18,543 nt of DNA from positions 1-18,543 of the forward strand of contig JAUYKD010000003.1 of NCBI GenBank assembly GCA_030700195.1, in the 5' to 3' direction. Below the pieces are notes generated by a model. That model was not told where the DNA came from and searched no databases. It saw nothing but the letters and a program-made list of their open reading frames with translations. How positions within the stretch are numbered: position 1 is the first letter of the stretch; each line of letters begins with the position of its first letter. This DNA is from Candidatus Nealsoniibacteriota bacterium. Its GTDB lineage: Bacteria; Patescibacteriota; Minisyncoccia; Minisyncoccales; MHMH01. The position numbers and the translations under genes are program-made. Shown one piece after another: positions 1-7,263 of this stretch.

Positions 1-24
1 TCCTTTTTATCAAAAAGTCAAGCA

Positions 25-74
25 CCGAGCGAGGCGAAGCCGAGCAAAGGTAAAGATGACCGAAGGTCATCGAC
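25..74 (+). repeat. GATGA/TCATC hairpin repeat with GAGCGAGGCGAA prefix
   Basis: GATGACC (55-61) and GGTCATC (65-71) form a 7-bp stem around GAA and are followed by GAC. On the minus strand the loop is TTC, just after the murD stop codon. The preceding 25-54 stretch (CCGAGCGAGGCGAAGCCGAG and on) is nearly identical to 11865-11894. The hairpin stem differs between the two copies but is complementary in each, so the fold rather than the sequence is shared. No T-run follows, so it is a poor rho-independent terminator. Confidence 0.7.
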
Positions 75-85
75 TGACGAACGGG

Positions 86-1312
86 CTAAGCTTTAACAAA
101 TTTTTTAAATAAATCCCCCCGTTCTTCGTAATCTTTAAAAACGCCAAAGCTGGGAGAAGCCGGAGAAAGCAAGCAGATCTTATCTTTGTTCGTATGTTCA
201 AAAGCCAATCTAACCGCGTTTTCCATATCATTCACAAAAAAGTAGTTAAGATCTTTTTTTTGAAAGGAGCCGAGCTCCTTCCAAATGCGTTTACCGGTGG
301 TCGGGAACAAAATTAAAGTTTTAACTTTGCTTTTTTTGATTCTTTCTCCTAATTTTTTAAAGCTTAATCCCCTATCGTACCCGCCTAAAATCAATGTCTG
401 TACTTTATTTCCCAAATAATCCAACGCCTCAATCGTTGTTTGGGGAATAGTTGAAAGAGAATCATTGTAAAACTCAATCCCTTTGAATTTGCCGACAAAC
501 TCCAAACGGTGAGGCAGAAGCTTGAACTTTTTTAATTCAGGAACTTTAAACAATCCAGCAACTTTTTTTGTTGCCTCAACATTCAATTGATAATACTTGC
601 CTTTTATGGGGATTTTCTTTGCTTTTGATTTTTGGGCTATTTTACTAATAAGAGGATCTTGAGAATTGTATATTAAATAATCATTTTTCGTTTGGTATTT
701 AGCAATATTGGCTTTAGCTAAAACATATTCGTTAAAATTCTTATAATAATCCAAGTGCTCCGGGTAAATATTTAATAAGACGGCAATATGAGGGCTCTTC
801 TTAAGGTTAAACAACTGATGAGAAGATAACTCATAAACAAAAATATCGTCTTTTTTGGCTTTTGACAATAAAGACAAAACTGGTTTACCTATATTGCCGA
901 CTAAGTGCGCGCTTACCCCCCCTTTTTTCAGGGTTTGGTAGATAAAAGAGGAGGTCGTACTTTTTCCTTTTGTTCCGGTAATCCCGATGATTTTTCCGGG
1001 ACAATTATCAAAGAATATTTCTGTTTGCGTTGTTATTTTGGCTAAAGCGTTTTTTGGCAGGTTTTTATAAGGAATACCCGGACTTTTAATAACAATATCA
1101 TAATCATTTATAGCTTTAAGATAATTCTTACCAAGATGCCATTTGAGTGAGGTCGGACCTCGTTCATTTGAGCGAGGTCTTACCTCGTTCACATCAGCGA
1201 TGCCGAAAACCTTTTTGGGAAACAGTTTTCTCAAAAACAGCAAAGTATCTCGGCCTTCCCGGCCAAAACCTAAGATTAGTATTTTTTCATTTTTTAATTT
1301 ATTTAAAAGCAT
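86..1312 (-). CDS. murD: UDP-N-acetylmuramoyl-L-alanine:glutamate ligase, MurD2-like
   Basis: Cytoplasmic ATP-dependent Mur ligase that adds glutamate to UDP-MurNAc-L-Ala in peptidoglycan synthesis. Visible motifs are an N-terminal nucleotide-binding strand (ILILGFGREG, residues 11-20), the Mur P-loop GITGTKGKST (110-119), ELSSHQL (162-168), the NIYPEHLDYY block (182-191), HRLEFVG (269-275) and a C-terminal SPASPSFGVFKDYEERGD stretch. The usual MurD NDSKATN motif reads NDSLSTI (284-290), and the GGxxKG loop reads GGYDRG (311-316). From memory these variants match MurD2 enzymes, which accept L-Glu. The gene overlaps the 3' end of murL by 14 bp, and the MurL partner fits that assignment. Residues 42-55 are encoded by a tandem palindromic duplication that looks inserted. 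Length (408) is slightly below the usual 430-450. The ligase assignment is firm; L-Glu specificity is inferred. Confidence 0.9.
   Translation of the reverse strand: MLLNKLKNEKILILGFGREGRDTLLFLRKLFPKKVFGIADVNEVRPRSNERGPTSLKWHLGKNYLKAINDYDIVIKSPGIPYKNLPKNALAKITTQTEIFFDNCPGKIIGITGTKGKSTTSSFIYQTLKKGGVSAHLVGNIGKPVLSLLSKAKKDDIFVYELSSHQLFNLKKSPHIAVLLNIYPEHLDYYKNFNEYVLAKANIAKYQTKNDYLIYNSQDPLISKIAQKSKAKKIPIKGKYYQLNVEATKKVAGLFKVPELKKFKLLPHRLEFVGKFKGIEFYNDSLSTIPQTTIEALDYLGNKVQTLILGGYDRGLSFKKLGERIKKSKVKTLILFPTTGKRIWKELGSFQKKDLNYFFVNDMENAVRLAFEHTNKDKICLLSPASPSFGVFKDYEERGDLFKKFVKA
1142..1191. repeat. tandem 25-bp palindromic duplication inside murD
   Basis: Copies at 1142-1166 and 1167-1191 match at 22 of 25 positions. 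Each carries a small inverted repeat, GAGGT/ACCTC, around a 3-nt loop. It encodes roughly residues 42-55 of MurD, just after the first nucleotide-binding strand and before the conserved HLG, where a surface loop is expected. The reading frame is preserved. Confidence 0.7.
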
Positions 1313-2633
1313 TTAATTTATTTAATAGAAAAGGAATGTCGCCGGATTTTTTAGCCCTTTTTAAGCTTAAATTAAACGCAAGCCGGCTTTCTTTAAAAGT
1401 AGCCACACATTCAAACGGTTTGTGGCTCCTCCGCCTTCGCTCTCCGAGCTTCGGCGGACAAGCCTGTCCCATTAAATTTCTCATAGTTTCTAAAAGCTCT
1501 TTTTTCTTAAACAAGTCCTGTTTGAATATTTTTAATAAATCTTTTTTATCCAAATAAGGATATAAAGAAGAATAAACAGACAGGCATTTCGGACAATTGA
1601 GACACCATTTTTTATTCAATTTCAGCCCGGCATTGCAGCTTGAAAAAACAGAAAAGTATTTGGGATATTTACTGAACATTTTAGCAAGTTCAAGCTCTCC
1701 GTATTTTCTAAGAAAGCTGAAATAATGCACATTCTCGGTCAGGTATTTTTTGCAGTAATTATTAAACTTTTTTTCAAACTCCGAGCTTTTTGAATATTGA
1801 TGATTAATAATCTTACCAAGGTATTTAACATTGCCCTCGTTCGCGCTCTTTTCGTTTGATAAAGCAATATGCTTATAATCAAATAAAACTCCGCAGAAGA
1901 CGCTTAAAAAAGCCAAAACCGCGCTAAAAGGAGTATGTCCGTTAAGATAGTTGTTTTTGTTCAATTTTAATAAAAGCGGATCCATTTTCCTTTCAGCCAT
2001 GAGCGGATTTTTAATTTTAGCCGTTCTTAAAACAGGCAAGGCGAACTTGAACTTTTTAGGGTCAAGGACGAAAGCGTTCGTATTCTTGTTTTTCAGCTTT
2101 TCTAAAGTAACAATTGAATCTTTACCTCCGCTAATTGGCACCAAATATCTATTAGAAACCTTCCCTTTAAATTTATATTGATTATTTTTTATGCTTTGAG
2201 AGCGTATTCTTAGAAAGTCAGGCTTTCGCCAGTCAATTTTGTTCTCATAAAAAAACTGGCCCATGCCTTTAATAAACAGATTTTTCCACCAAAGAATCTG
2301 TTCTTTAGTCAGATAGCCAGCTTCAATAACAATGTCTGGCGGGCAGGCTGCCTTCCAATAACTTGGCATTTCCATCAGCCCTAAATGAAAAACAAAATTA
2401 TTCAATACTCTAGCCCCCGCCCGACTTCGCCTGGACGAAGTCCCGACGGGCAGGCCTATTTTTTTAAGCCGTGCCTTATTAATATTTTTAATAATAATCT
2501 TTGGTTTAAACTTGATATCGGGCTCAAGAAGAAAATCAAAAACCATTTCTAAATTACCCCCGATTATTTTATAAGAGTATTTATTATAGATAAATCTCGG
2601 GTGTTTTTTTCTTAAAGCTTCAACCTTTTGCAT
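1299..2633 (-). CDS. murL: UDP-MurNAc-L-Ala-L-Glu epimerase, MurL-like
   Basis: Probable MurL, which in Xanthomonas epimerises the terminal L-Glu of UDP-MurNAc-L-Ala-L-Glu to D-Glu in an ATP-dependent reaction. It works with MurD2 in place of the MurI racemase plus D-Glu-specific MurD route. Visible features are an FHLGLMEMPSYWK segment (82-94), a PP-loop-like SGGKDS ATP site (168-173), NGHTPFSA (231-238), ALSNEKSANEGN (257-268) and a cysteine cluster CLNCPKC (344-350). These agree with what I remember of MurL. The gene overlaps murD by 14 bp in the same direction, which is the expected pairing. Two stretches, near residues 61-74 and 391-403, are encoded by GC-rich palindromes and look like in-frame insertions. 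The alternative is another PP-loop ATPase, but the murD linkage makes MurL the best call. Confidence 0.8.
   Translation of the reverse strand: MQKVEALRKKHPRFIYNKYSYKIIGGNLEMVFDFLLEPDIKFKPKIIIKNINKARLKKIGLPVGTSSRRSRAGARVLNNFVFHLGLMEMPSYWKAACPPDIVIEAGYLTKEQILWWKNLFIKGMGQFFYENKIDWRKPDFLRIRSQSIKNNQYKFKGKVSNRYLVPISGGKDSIVTLEKLKNKNTNAFVLDPKKFKFALPVLRTAKIKNPLMAERKMDPLLLKLNKNNYLNGHTPFSAVLAFLSVFCGVLFDYKHIALSNEKSANEGNVKYLGKIINHQYSKSSEFEKKFNNYCKKYLTENVHYFSFLRKYGELELAKMFSKYPKYFSVFSSCNAGLKLNKKWCLNCPKCLSVYSSLYPYLDKKDLLKIFKQDLFKKKELLETMRNLMGQACPPKLGERRRRSHKPFECVATFKESRLAFNLSLKRAKKSGDIPFLLNKLNAFK
1430..1458. repeat. in-frame GC-rich palindrome in murL 3' region
   Basis: TCCGCC (1430-1435) pairs with GGCGGA (1453-1458), and inside it GCTC (1439-1442) pairs with GAGC (1446-1449). 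It encodes a Pro/Arg-rich stretch (ACPPKLGERRRR) near residues 391-402. The right end, CGGCGGACAAG, also occurs on the minus strand of the rplL palindrome at 12148-12158, so the two appear to be related repeats. Confidence 0.6.
2417..2451. repeat. in-frame GC-rich palindrome in murL 5' region
   Basis: GACTTCG (2423-2429) and CGAAGTC (2436-2442) form a 7-bp stem around CCTGGA. Outer GCCC (2419-2422) and GGGC (2448-2451) can extend it with a bulge. It encodes LPVGTSSRRSRAG (residues 61-73), a low-complexity stretch before the conserved FHLG segment. GC content is far above the surrounding gene. Confidence 0.6.
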
Positions 2634-2673
2634 GTTTAAAATATAGCAAAAAATACGTTTTTATTCAAACAAA

Positions 2674-2695
2674 AAGCTCAATTTAGATTGAGCTT
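2674..2695. terminator. bidirectional rho-independent terminator
   Basis: AAGCTCAAT (2674-2682) and ATTGAGCTT (2687-2695) form a perfect 9-bp stem with a TTAG loop. T-rich tracts follow on both strands (CTTTGTTTTTTTT on plus, TTTGTTTGAAT on minus). On the minus strand it ends the transcript of the 66-residue membrane protein and separates it from murL-murD. Confidence 0.8.
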
Positions 2696-2725
2696 CTTTG
2701 TTTTTTTTGAGAAAAGATTAAAGAT

Positions 2726-2926
2726 TTATGGTTTGTTCTTAAACGCCCAAATCATCAACTTCCCAAATAAGCTTAGTAGGACACCGAATATGCATCCTAC
2801 TGTCCCAAAAAGAGCTGCTGTTTGGAAATTATTCCATTCCGGACGAGGAGCAAAGGGACCTATTGCATTTCCCATCCAAGCAAAAATTCCAAGAAATGTC
2901 ATTGACAAGATAACAACGATATACAT
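2726..2926 (-). CDS. small two-helix membrane protein
   Basis: A 66-residue protein with two hydrophobic segments, about residues 2-22 and 38-62, joined by a polar loop with PFAPRPEW. I do not recognise a family. It is well supported as a gene: a consensus Shine-Dalgarno AAAGGAGGT (complement of 2933-2941) lies 6 nt from the ATG, a plausible promoter lies just upstream, and a strong terminator follows at 2674-2695. It appears to be an independent single-gene unit between the mraY and murL operons. The inner membrane is the likely location; function unknown. Confidence 0.75.
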   Translation of the reverse strand: MYIVVILSMTFLGIFAWMGNAIGPFAPRPEWNNFQTAALFGTVGCIFGVLLSLFGKLMIWAFKNKP

Positions 2927-2947
2927 TTTTTTACCTCCTTTGAAAAT

Positions 2948-2976
2948 AACTTAACAGATAAATATAGTTTTGTCAA
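2948..2976 (-). promoter_or_regulatory. sigma70-like promoter for the small membrane protein
   Basis: On the minus strand a perfect TTGACA (-35, complement of 2971-2976) lies right after the mraY stop. A weak -10, TAAGTT, follows after a 17-nt spacer, and the consensus Shine-Dalgarno comes a few bases later. The -10 matches TATAAT at only 3 of 6 positions, so the call rests on the -35, the spacing and the position. Confidence 0.45.
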
Positions 2977-2979
2977 TAA

Positions 2980-4053
2980 TTAACCGAGTAAACGTATGCC
3001 CATGCCGATGATGGCCACAATAACGGCAATAATCCAAAATCTCATAGTTACTTTGTGCGGAGGCCAGCCTTTAGCCTCAAAATGATGATGGATGGGAGCC
3101 GCCAAGAATATTTTCTTTTTGCGGAACTTTTTTGACAAAAGCTGGATAATAACCGAACCGGATTCAATTACCAATAGAAATCCAATAACAGGAAGAACTA
3201 AGACAGAATCAGTTAAAAAAGCAACTACGGTTAGGGCGGCGCAAAGTCCCATCATGCCGGTTTCTCCCATATAAAATCTGGCCGGAGGTATATTAAACCA
3301 GAGAAATGCCAATATGGCTCCCAATATCACAATAGAAAAAGCAGCTATATTAATCTGGCCTAAAAAGAGAGCAATTCCCGTGAAAGCCCCAAAAATAGCG
3401 GCAAAAGCTCCCCCGGCTAAACCATCAATCCCGTCAATAACCCCGCCCGAGTAAACAGCCATCATTACTATAATAAACAAAGGAAGATACCAAAGGCCTA
3501 TTTCAAAATCGCCCAGACCAGGCACATGTAAGGTTGATTCTCCGAGTTTTATATAAAACCACCAGGCACCAATAATTCCAATCATTCCCATTAAGAAAAG
3601 CCTTTGTTTTAACCCGAGGCCCCCTGAAATATATCTGCCTTTGCCTTTGACTTGCAAAAGGTCATCAACCAATCCGACCAGGGAGGCTGATAATAAAGCG
3701 AAAAAAGGCAGCCAGGTTTGCCCTCGGTCAAGAAAGTTTAATTTTTGAAGCCACCAAGAATCACTGCCTATTTTGGATAATGCATAGAAAAGTATTGCTA
3801 TAAGCAAAGGGGTCAACCAAATCAGAATTCCCCCGAGTCTTGGAACATTAGTTTCTCCTTCGGAATGAAACTTCTGAAAGTAAGTTAAATCGCCTCCATC
3901 CAGCGCTTTGGTTCTGACGGTTTTTCTCCAGAGCTTGTATTTATATAAAATTTTAGTCAGAAGAGGAGTTAACCCAAAAGCCAGAAGAAAACTTAATGTC
4001 CCTAAGGTAAATATTTTTATAGTATCAATAGCGGCATCTGGCAGATAAAGCAT
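2980..4053 (-). CDS. mraY: phospho-N-acetylmuramoyl-pentapeptide transferase (MraY)
   Basis: Integral membrane enzyme that transfers phospho-MurNAc-pentapeptide to undecaprenyl phosphate, giving lipid I. Visible signatures are the catalytic VDD (residues 129-131) followed by KGKGRYISGGLGLKQR, the GGVIDGIDGLAGG loop (203-215), and the strongly conserved PIHHHFEAKGW (320-330) then RFWII. Roughly ten hydrophobic segments are spread over 357 residues, the normal length. The usual FMGDxGS motif reads YMGETG (261-266), so the third catalytic aspartate is replaced by glutamate (E264). It starts 4 nt after the D,D-carboxypeptidase gene ends and is surely co-transcribed with it. The assignment is firm; the effect of the Glu substitution is unknown. 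Confidence 0.95.
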   Translation of the reverse strand: MLYLPDAAIDTIKIFTLGTLSFLLAFGLTPLLTKILYKYKLWRKTVRTKALDGGDLTYFQKFHSEGETNVPRLGGILIWLTPLLIAILFYALSKIGSDSWWLQKLNFLDRGQTWLPFFALLSASLVGLVDDLLQVKGKGRYISGGLGLKQRLFLMGMIGIIGAWWFYIKLGESTLHVPGLGDFEIGLWYLPLFIIVMMAVYSGGVIDGIDGLAGGAFAAIFGAFTGIALFLGQINIAAFSIVILGAILAFLWFNIPPARFYMGETGMMGLCAALTVVAFLTDSVLVLPVIGFLLVIESGSVIIQLLSKKFRKKKIFLAAPIHHHFEAKGWPPHKVTMRFWIIAVIVAIIGMGIRLLG

Positions 4054-4057
4054 ATTT

Positions 4058-5029
4058 TTACCACTGATAGCTCTTTTGAAGCCAATTTATTAATTTTTCC
4101 ATTTGTCCGAATCTATCCCCTGTACCTAAAACTACGTTAATCAAATACCCTTTGTCTTTTGGAGCTTTAGTCGTCAAAATAAAACATCCGAGCGCCTTGT
4201 CCGTATATCCGGTTTTCCCTCCCATTACTCCTGGGACTTCAGTTAATAGTTGATTGGTATTGGTAAGTTTTTGTCCGTATAAGCTTATTTCAGAGGTGGA
4301 AAGAATTTCCCAGAGTAAAGGAACATTAAGAAGAGATTGAGCCAGCAAGGTCAAATCAGAAGCAGTTGAATAATTTATCTTTTCTTCGGGTTCTCCTTCT
4401 TCAGGGTCAAGGCCGGTTGCATTGACGAAGCGCGTATTTTTAAGACCGAGTTTTTGCGCCTCAACGTTCATTAACCCGACAAATTCTTTTTCATTCATGC
4501 CATCATAGTCATTGGCCAGAGAAAAAGCCGCGTCATTGCTTGATTCCATAAGCAAAGGATAAAGGAGTTCTCTGACGCTGAGCACATCGTCCACCAGCAG
4601 TTTTCCGAAATCTTCTTCTTGTTCTACCGCTGTCTTGGAAATCTTAATCTGCTTTGAAAGGTCGTAATTATTCAAGACAACACGGGCTGTCATTAGCTTG
4701 GTTAAACTGGCTATGGGAAGCTGTTCGTTTATGTTTTTTTCAAAAAGAATTCTTTTTTCGCCTTCTTTATTTATTAATATGGAGATGGCCGATTTAGCAT
4801 AAATAATCAAGTCGTCTGCCTCTTTGTTTTTAATAGGCTTTAAGGAATTTATCCTTTTTTGAAGTTCTGCTTGATTTGTTTCGGCTATTAACAGTCGAGG
4901 GTTATTTTTTAGCTCTTGCTGGAAGAAAATTTCTTCCAGACTTTTTTCTAAGGAAATTATTCCCCAAAAACAAAGAAAGATTAAAATGCAGCCCGCAATG
5001 AGTAATTTTAGGTTCTTGCTCAGTTTCAT
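4058..5029 (-). CDS. D-alanyl-D-alanine carboxypeptidase, peptidase S11 (PBP5-like)
   Basis: Membrane-anchored penicillin-binding protein of the DacA/PBP5 group, acting outside the membrane to trim the terminal D-Ala of stem peptides. An uncleaved-looking N-terminal anchor spans about residues 8-26. The three active-site motifs are all present: SLTK (108-111, Ser nucleophile and general base), SSN (163-165) and KTG (272-274). The ASLTKLMTA context and the HTNQLL-equivalent NTNQLL (257-262) support the family. At 323 residues it lacks room for the C-terminal beta domain and amphipathic helix of full PBP5. It lies 4 nt upstream of mraY. The start codon is the only reasonable one before the anchor. 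Confidence 0.9.
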   Translation of the reverse strand: MKLSKNLKLLIAGCILIFLCFWGIISLEKSLEEIFFQQELKNNPRLLIAETNQAELQKRINSLKPIKNKEADDLIIYAKSAISILINKEGEKRILFEKNINEQLPIASLTKLMTARVVLNNYDLSKQIKISKTAVEQEEDFGKLLVDDVLSVRELLYPLLMESSNDAAFSLANDYDGMNEKEFVGLMNVEAQKLGLKNTRFVNATGLDPEEGEPEEKINYSTASDLTLLAQSLLNVPLLWEILSTSEISLYGQKLTNTNQLLTEVPGVMGGKTGYTDKALGCFILTTKAPKDKGYLINVVLGTGDRFGQMEKLINWLQKSYQW

Positions 5030-5074
5030 TTATCGAAATTTTATTTATTATGTCAAAGAGTAAGATTCTTTTCC

Positions 5075-5138
5075 ATCTTCGCTTTCGCTACACGAAAGCT
5101 CGCTAATTGAAGATGGAGAAGAGATTTATCTCTTCGAC
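5075..5138. repeat. paired hairpin repeat at aspS 3' end
   Basis: On plus, GAAGAGAT (5118-5125) and ATCTCTTC (5128-5135) form an 8-bp stem followed by GAC, a GAAGA variant of the GATGA/TCATC family. It includes the aspS stop codon. On minus, a GCGAG-hairpin-CGAAGATGG unit precedes it (GCTTTCG and CGAAAGC arms around CTACA), and CCATCTTC also pairs with GAAGATGG at long range. This is the two-hairpin layout seen at 9356-9392. Confidence 0.55.
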
Positions 5139-6478
5139 TTCTTTGTTTTTTTCTTCTGTAGAGTTGAAAGCCGCTGGTCAATCCTTTCCATATCTCTTGG
5201 AAAAGGAACTGCTTCTCTGACATTTTTTAAGTTTAAAACTTGTTTGACGATTCTTTCAAGCCCCAAAGCAAATCCGCCTTCTGGAGGAAGGCCGTATTTG
5301 AATGTTTGCAGATAAAAGCTGAAATTTTTGGTTTCATTCCCCCATTTTTTGATATTGGCCGTCAGCTTGTCGTAGTCATTTATCCTTTGTCCTCCGGTAA
5401 CGATTTCCAAACCCCGGCAAAGCAGGTCAAAGCTCAAAGTGTAATCGGGATCTTTCGGGTCAGCATGCGTGTAGAAGGGCCTTTTTTTAGTCGGATAATG
5501 GGTGACAAAAACCAATTCAGAACCGTGTTTTTCTTTTGCCCATTGACAGATTTCCTGTTCGTCTTCCGGCTGCAAATCCGGCTCTTTTCTATTATCCCTG
5601 CCCGTTCTTTCAAGGATAATCTGCTGAACTTCCCTCATTTTGATTCTGGGGATTTTCTTGCCCGACAAAGGAACTTTTACTTTATGAATTGATAGTTCTT
5701 TTTGGCAGTTTTCTTCTAAATCAGAAAACATGTTCTTAATTATTTTCTCGCAAATGTCCATAAGGTTTTCCCAAGAGTCTATAAAACTTATTTCTGCATC
5801 CAAACTGGTGTATTCCGCCAAATGGCGGGTTGTTATTGAGGGCTCTGCCCTGTAAACATGGGTAATAGTGAAAACTCTTTCAAAAGCCCCTAACATTATT
5901 TGTTTATAAAGCTGGGGGCTTTGGGCAAGATAAGCATTGTAATTATAATAATCTACATGGAAAACATCCGCTCCTCCTTCAGCCACCGCAGGAACAATGT
6001 TCGGCGATTCAAATCCGGTGAAATCTAAATCTTTCATGGTTTTTCTGAAAGAATTTGTAATGTGCTCTCCAATCTTAAAAATACTTTTGATTTTTGGATT
6101 TCTTATTGTTAAAGGACGATAATCCAAAAGAGTGGGTAGTTTTAGATTTAAGTCCTCGGCCATAAAATCAAAGGGAATCGGAGATGATTTGGCTAAGATT
6201 TCAACGTTTTCGGCTTGCAGTTCTACTTTTCCTGTTTCAATTTCTTTATTCACCATATTTTCCGGCCTTTCTTTAATAATGCCCTTGATTTGCAAAACAT
6301 ATTCTTCTTTAATATCCTTGACCAAAGCTGACTGACAAACTATTTGTAAAAGGCCGGTCCTATCTCTTAAATCAATAAAAACAAGCTTGCCGTGGTCGCG
6401 TCTTGTATTGACCCAGCCGCAAACCCTCACTTTTTCTCCAGTATGTTTAATTGTCTCAATATTTAAAATTCTTTCCAT
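5126..6478 (-). CDS. aspS: aspartyl-tRNA synthetase, archaeal/non-discriminating type
   Basis: Class II aminoacyl-tRNA synthetase that charges tRNA-Asp. The N-terminal OB-fold anticodon-binding domain (residues 1-100, CGWVNTRRDHGKLVFIDLRD) is followed by the catalytic core with AYLAQSPQLYKQ (182-193), motif 2 HVYRAEPSITTRHLAEYTSL (207-226) and motif 3 GGFALGLERI near residue 405. It has 450 residues and lacks the large GAD insertion of the usual 590-residue bacterial enzyme, so it belongs to the archaeal/eukaryotic AspRS branch. Enzymes of that branch in bacteria often also charge tRNA-Asn for GatCAB amidation; that is inference here. It is translated from a Shine-Dalgarno (AGGGGAG) inside the end of yjbQ, with 4 nt between the genes. 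AsnRS is less likely because of the LAQSPQLYKQ motif. Confidence 0.93.
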   Translation of the reverse strand: MERILNIETIKHTGEKVRVCGWVNTRRDHGKLVFIDLRDRTGLLQIVCQSALVKDIKEEYVLQIKGIIKERPENMVNKEIETGKVELQAENVEILAKSSPIPFDFMAEDLNLKLPTLLDYRPLTIRNPKIKSIFKIGEHITNSFRKTMKDLDFTGFESPNIVPAVAEGGADVFHVDYYNYNAYLAQSPQLYKQIMLGAFERVFTITHVYRAEPSITTRHLAEYTSLDAEISFIDSWENLMDICEKIIKNMFSDLEENCQKELSIHKVKVPLSGKKIPRIKMREVQQIILERTGRDNRKEPDLQPEDEQEICQWAKEKHGSELVFVTHYPTKKRPFYTHADPKDPDYTLSFDLLCRGLEIVTGGQRINDYDKLTANIKKWGNETKNFSFYLQTFKYGLPPEGGFALGLERIVKQVLNLKNVREAVPFPRDMERIDQRLSTLQKKKTKKSKR

Positions 6479-6482
6479 AATA

Positions 6483-6926
6483 TTACTCCCCTATTATTTG
6501 TAATTGAACATTTCTTATTCTGGCCCTGTCCAATTCTATAAGAAAAACTCTTTGCCATTGGCCAAGCTGTAGTTTATTATCAATTATGTTTAAAACAAGA
6601 TTTGAAGGAAGATGAACGGCTTTACAGTGAGAATGCCCGTTAATACATTCATCTTGGCACACATTAACCGTTCTTTTGCTTAAATCATCGTGCTCATATC
6701 CAATATCTTTAGGAGAAATCATGGATAAATGCTTTTTAAAATCCCGCAAAAGCAAAGGTTCGTTTTCATTTAAAAGCAGTAAGCATGTGGTGTGCAAAGT
6801 TTGGATGTTAAGCAGGCCGTTTTGAATATTGCTTTCTGCCACGAATTTTTGAGCTTCTTGCGTAAAATCAATAAAGTCAAGCTCCTCTTTCGTTTGAAAT
6901 TCTATGGTTTTATGATTGATTTTCAT
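6483..6926 (-). CDS. yjbQ: YjbQ / UPF0047 family protein
   Basis: Small cytoplasmic protein of the YjbQ (UPF0047) family, sometimes annotated as secondary thiamine-phosphate synthase on the basis of weak in vitro activity. Its true role is not settled. Recognisable features are the HTTCLLLLNENEP stretch (residues 45-57), GHSHCKAVHLPSNLVLNIID (98-117) with the family's conserved histidines, and the GQWQRVFLIELDRARIR signature (122-138). Length (147) is typical. It lies 4 nt upstream of aspS, so the two form an operon; the pairing does not suggest a function. Confidence 0.85.
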   Translation of the reverse strand: MKINHKTIEFQTKEELDFIDFTQEAQKFVAESNIQNGLLNIQTLHTTCLLLLNENEPLLLRDFKKHLSMISPKDIGYEHDDLSKRTVNVCQDECINGHSHCKAVHLPSNLVLNIIDNKLQLGQWQRVFLIELDRARIRNVQLQIIGE

Positions 6927-6929
6927 ACG

Positions 6930-6975
6930 CCGAGTTTTTATTACGAAGGTGGAGATGAAATTTTATTTCATCGAC
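6930..6975 (+). repeat. GATGA/TCATC hairpin repeat
   Basis: GATGAAAT (6954-6961) and ATTTCATC (6965-6972) form an 8-bp stem around TTT, followed by GAC. The prefix CGAGTTTTTATTACGAAGGTG fits the CGAG...CGAAG layout of the other copies. It lies directly upstream of the yjbQ start codon. Confidence 0.6.
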
Positions 6976-7021
6976 TTTTTCCATTATACCTAAAATAGCT
7001 AAATTATAACAACAGCATAAA

Positions 7022-7041
7022 GCCGCGCCCCGAGGCGCGGC
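7022..7041 (-). terminator. strong GC hairpin after the 50-residue peptide gene
   Basis: GCCGCGCC (7022-7029) and GGCGCGGC (7034-7041) form a perfect 8-bp GC stem with a 4-nt loop, 9 nt past the stop codon at 7051-7053. The minus-strand tail TTTAT is a weak U-tract, so termination is likely but perhaps inefficient. Confidence 0.6.
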
Positions 7042-7050
7042 AGTAAGTTC

Positions 7051-7203
7051 TTACATCGGAGGCGCTGAGGGCGGTGGAGGAGGTTCTAGAGGCTCTTTTG
7101 GTTTCATCGGCAGTAAGGGTTTCTTTTTCTTTCTAAGAGAACCGTAAGCTAATATTGCAACAACGGCAAGTCCTAAGATTATTAAAAGTAGAGTAAAAGC
7201 CAT
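7051..7203 (-). CDS. 50-residue membrane peptide with Pro-rich tail
   Basis: A short gene: one N-terminal transmembrane segment (MAFTLLLIILGLAVVAILAY, residues 1-20), then a basic stretch SLRKKKK (22-28), then a proline-rich tail PLEPPPPPSAPPM. The basic cluster after the helix predicts N-terminus outside and tail in the cytoplasm. It fills the gap between murC and yjbQ, and a strong hairpin terminator follows. There is no clear Shine-Dalgarno. I do not recognise a family. A single helix with a short Pro-rich tail could be an adaptor, but nothing here proves it. Confidence 0.6.
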   Translation of the reverse strand: MAFTLLLIILGLAVVAILAYGSLRKKKKPLLPMKPKEPLEPPPPPSAPPM

Positions 7204-7263
7204 AAAATATAAGAATTAATTTAGATAACTCGACCTTTCTTAGTCTCTATCCTCATTATCATT

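Noticed and set aside
5029..5056. TTGACA (complement of 5051-5056) as a promoter for the D,D-carboxypeptidase-mraY operon
   Set aside because: With a 17-nt spacer the -10 would overlap the start codon, so the transcript would begin inside the gene and no alternative start exists downstream.
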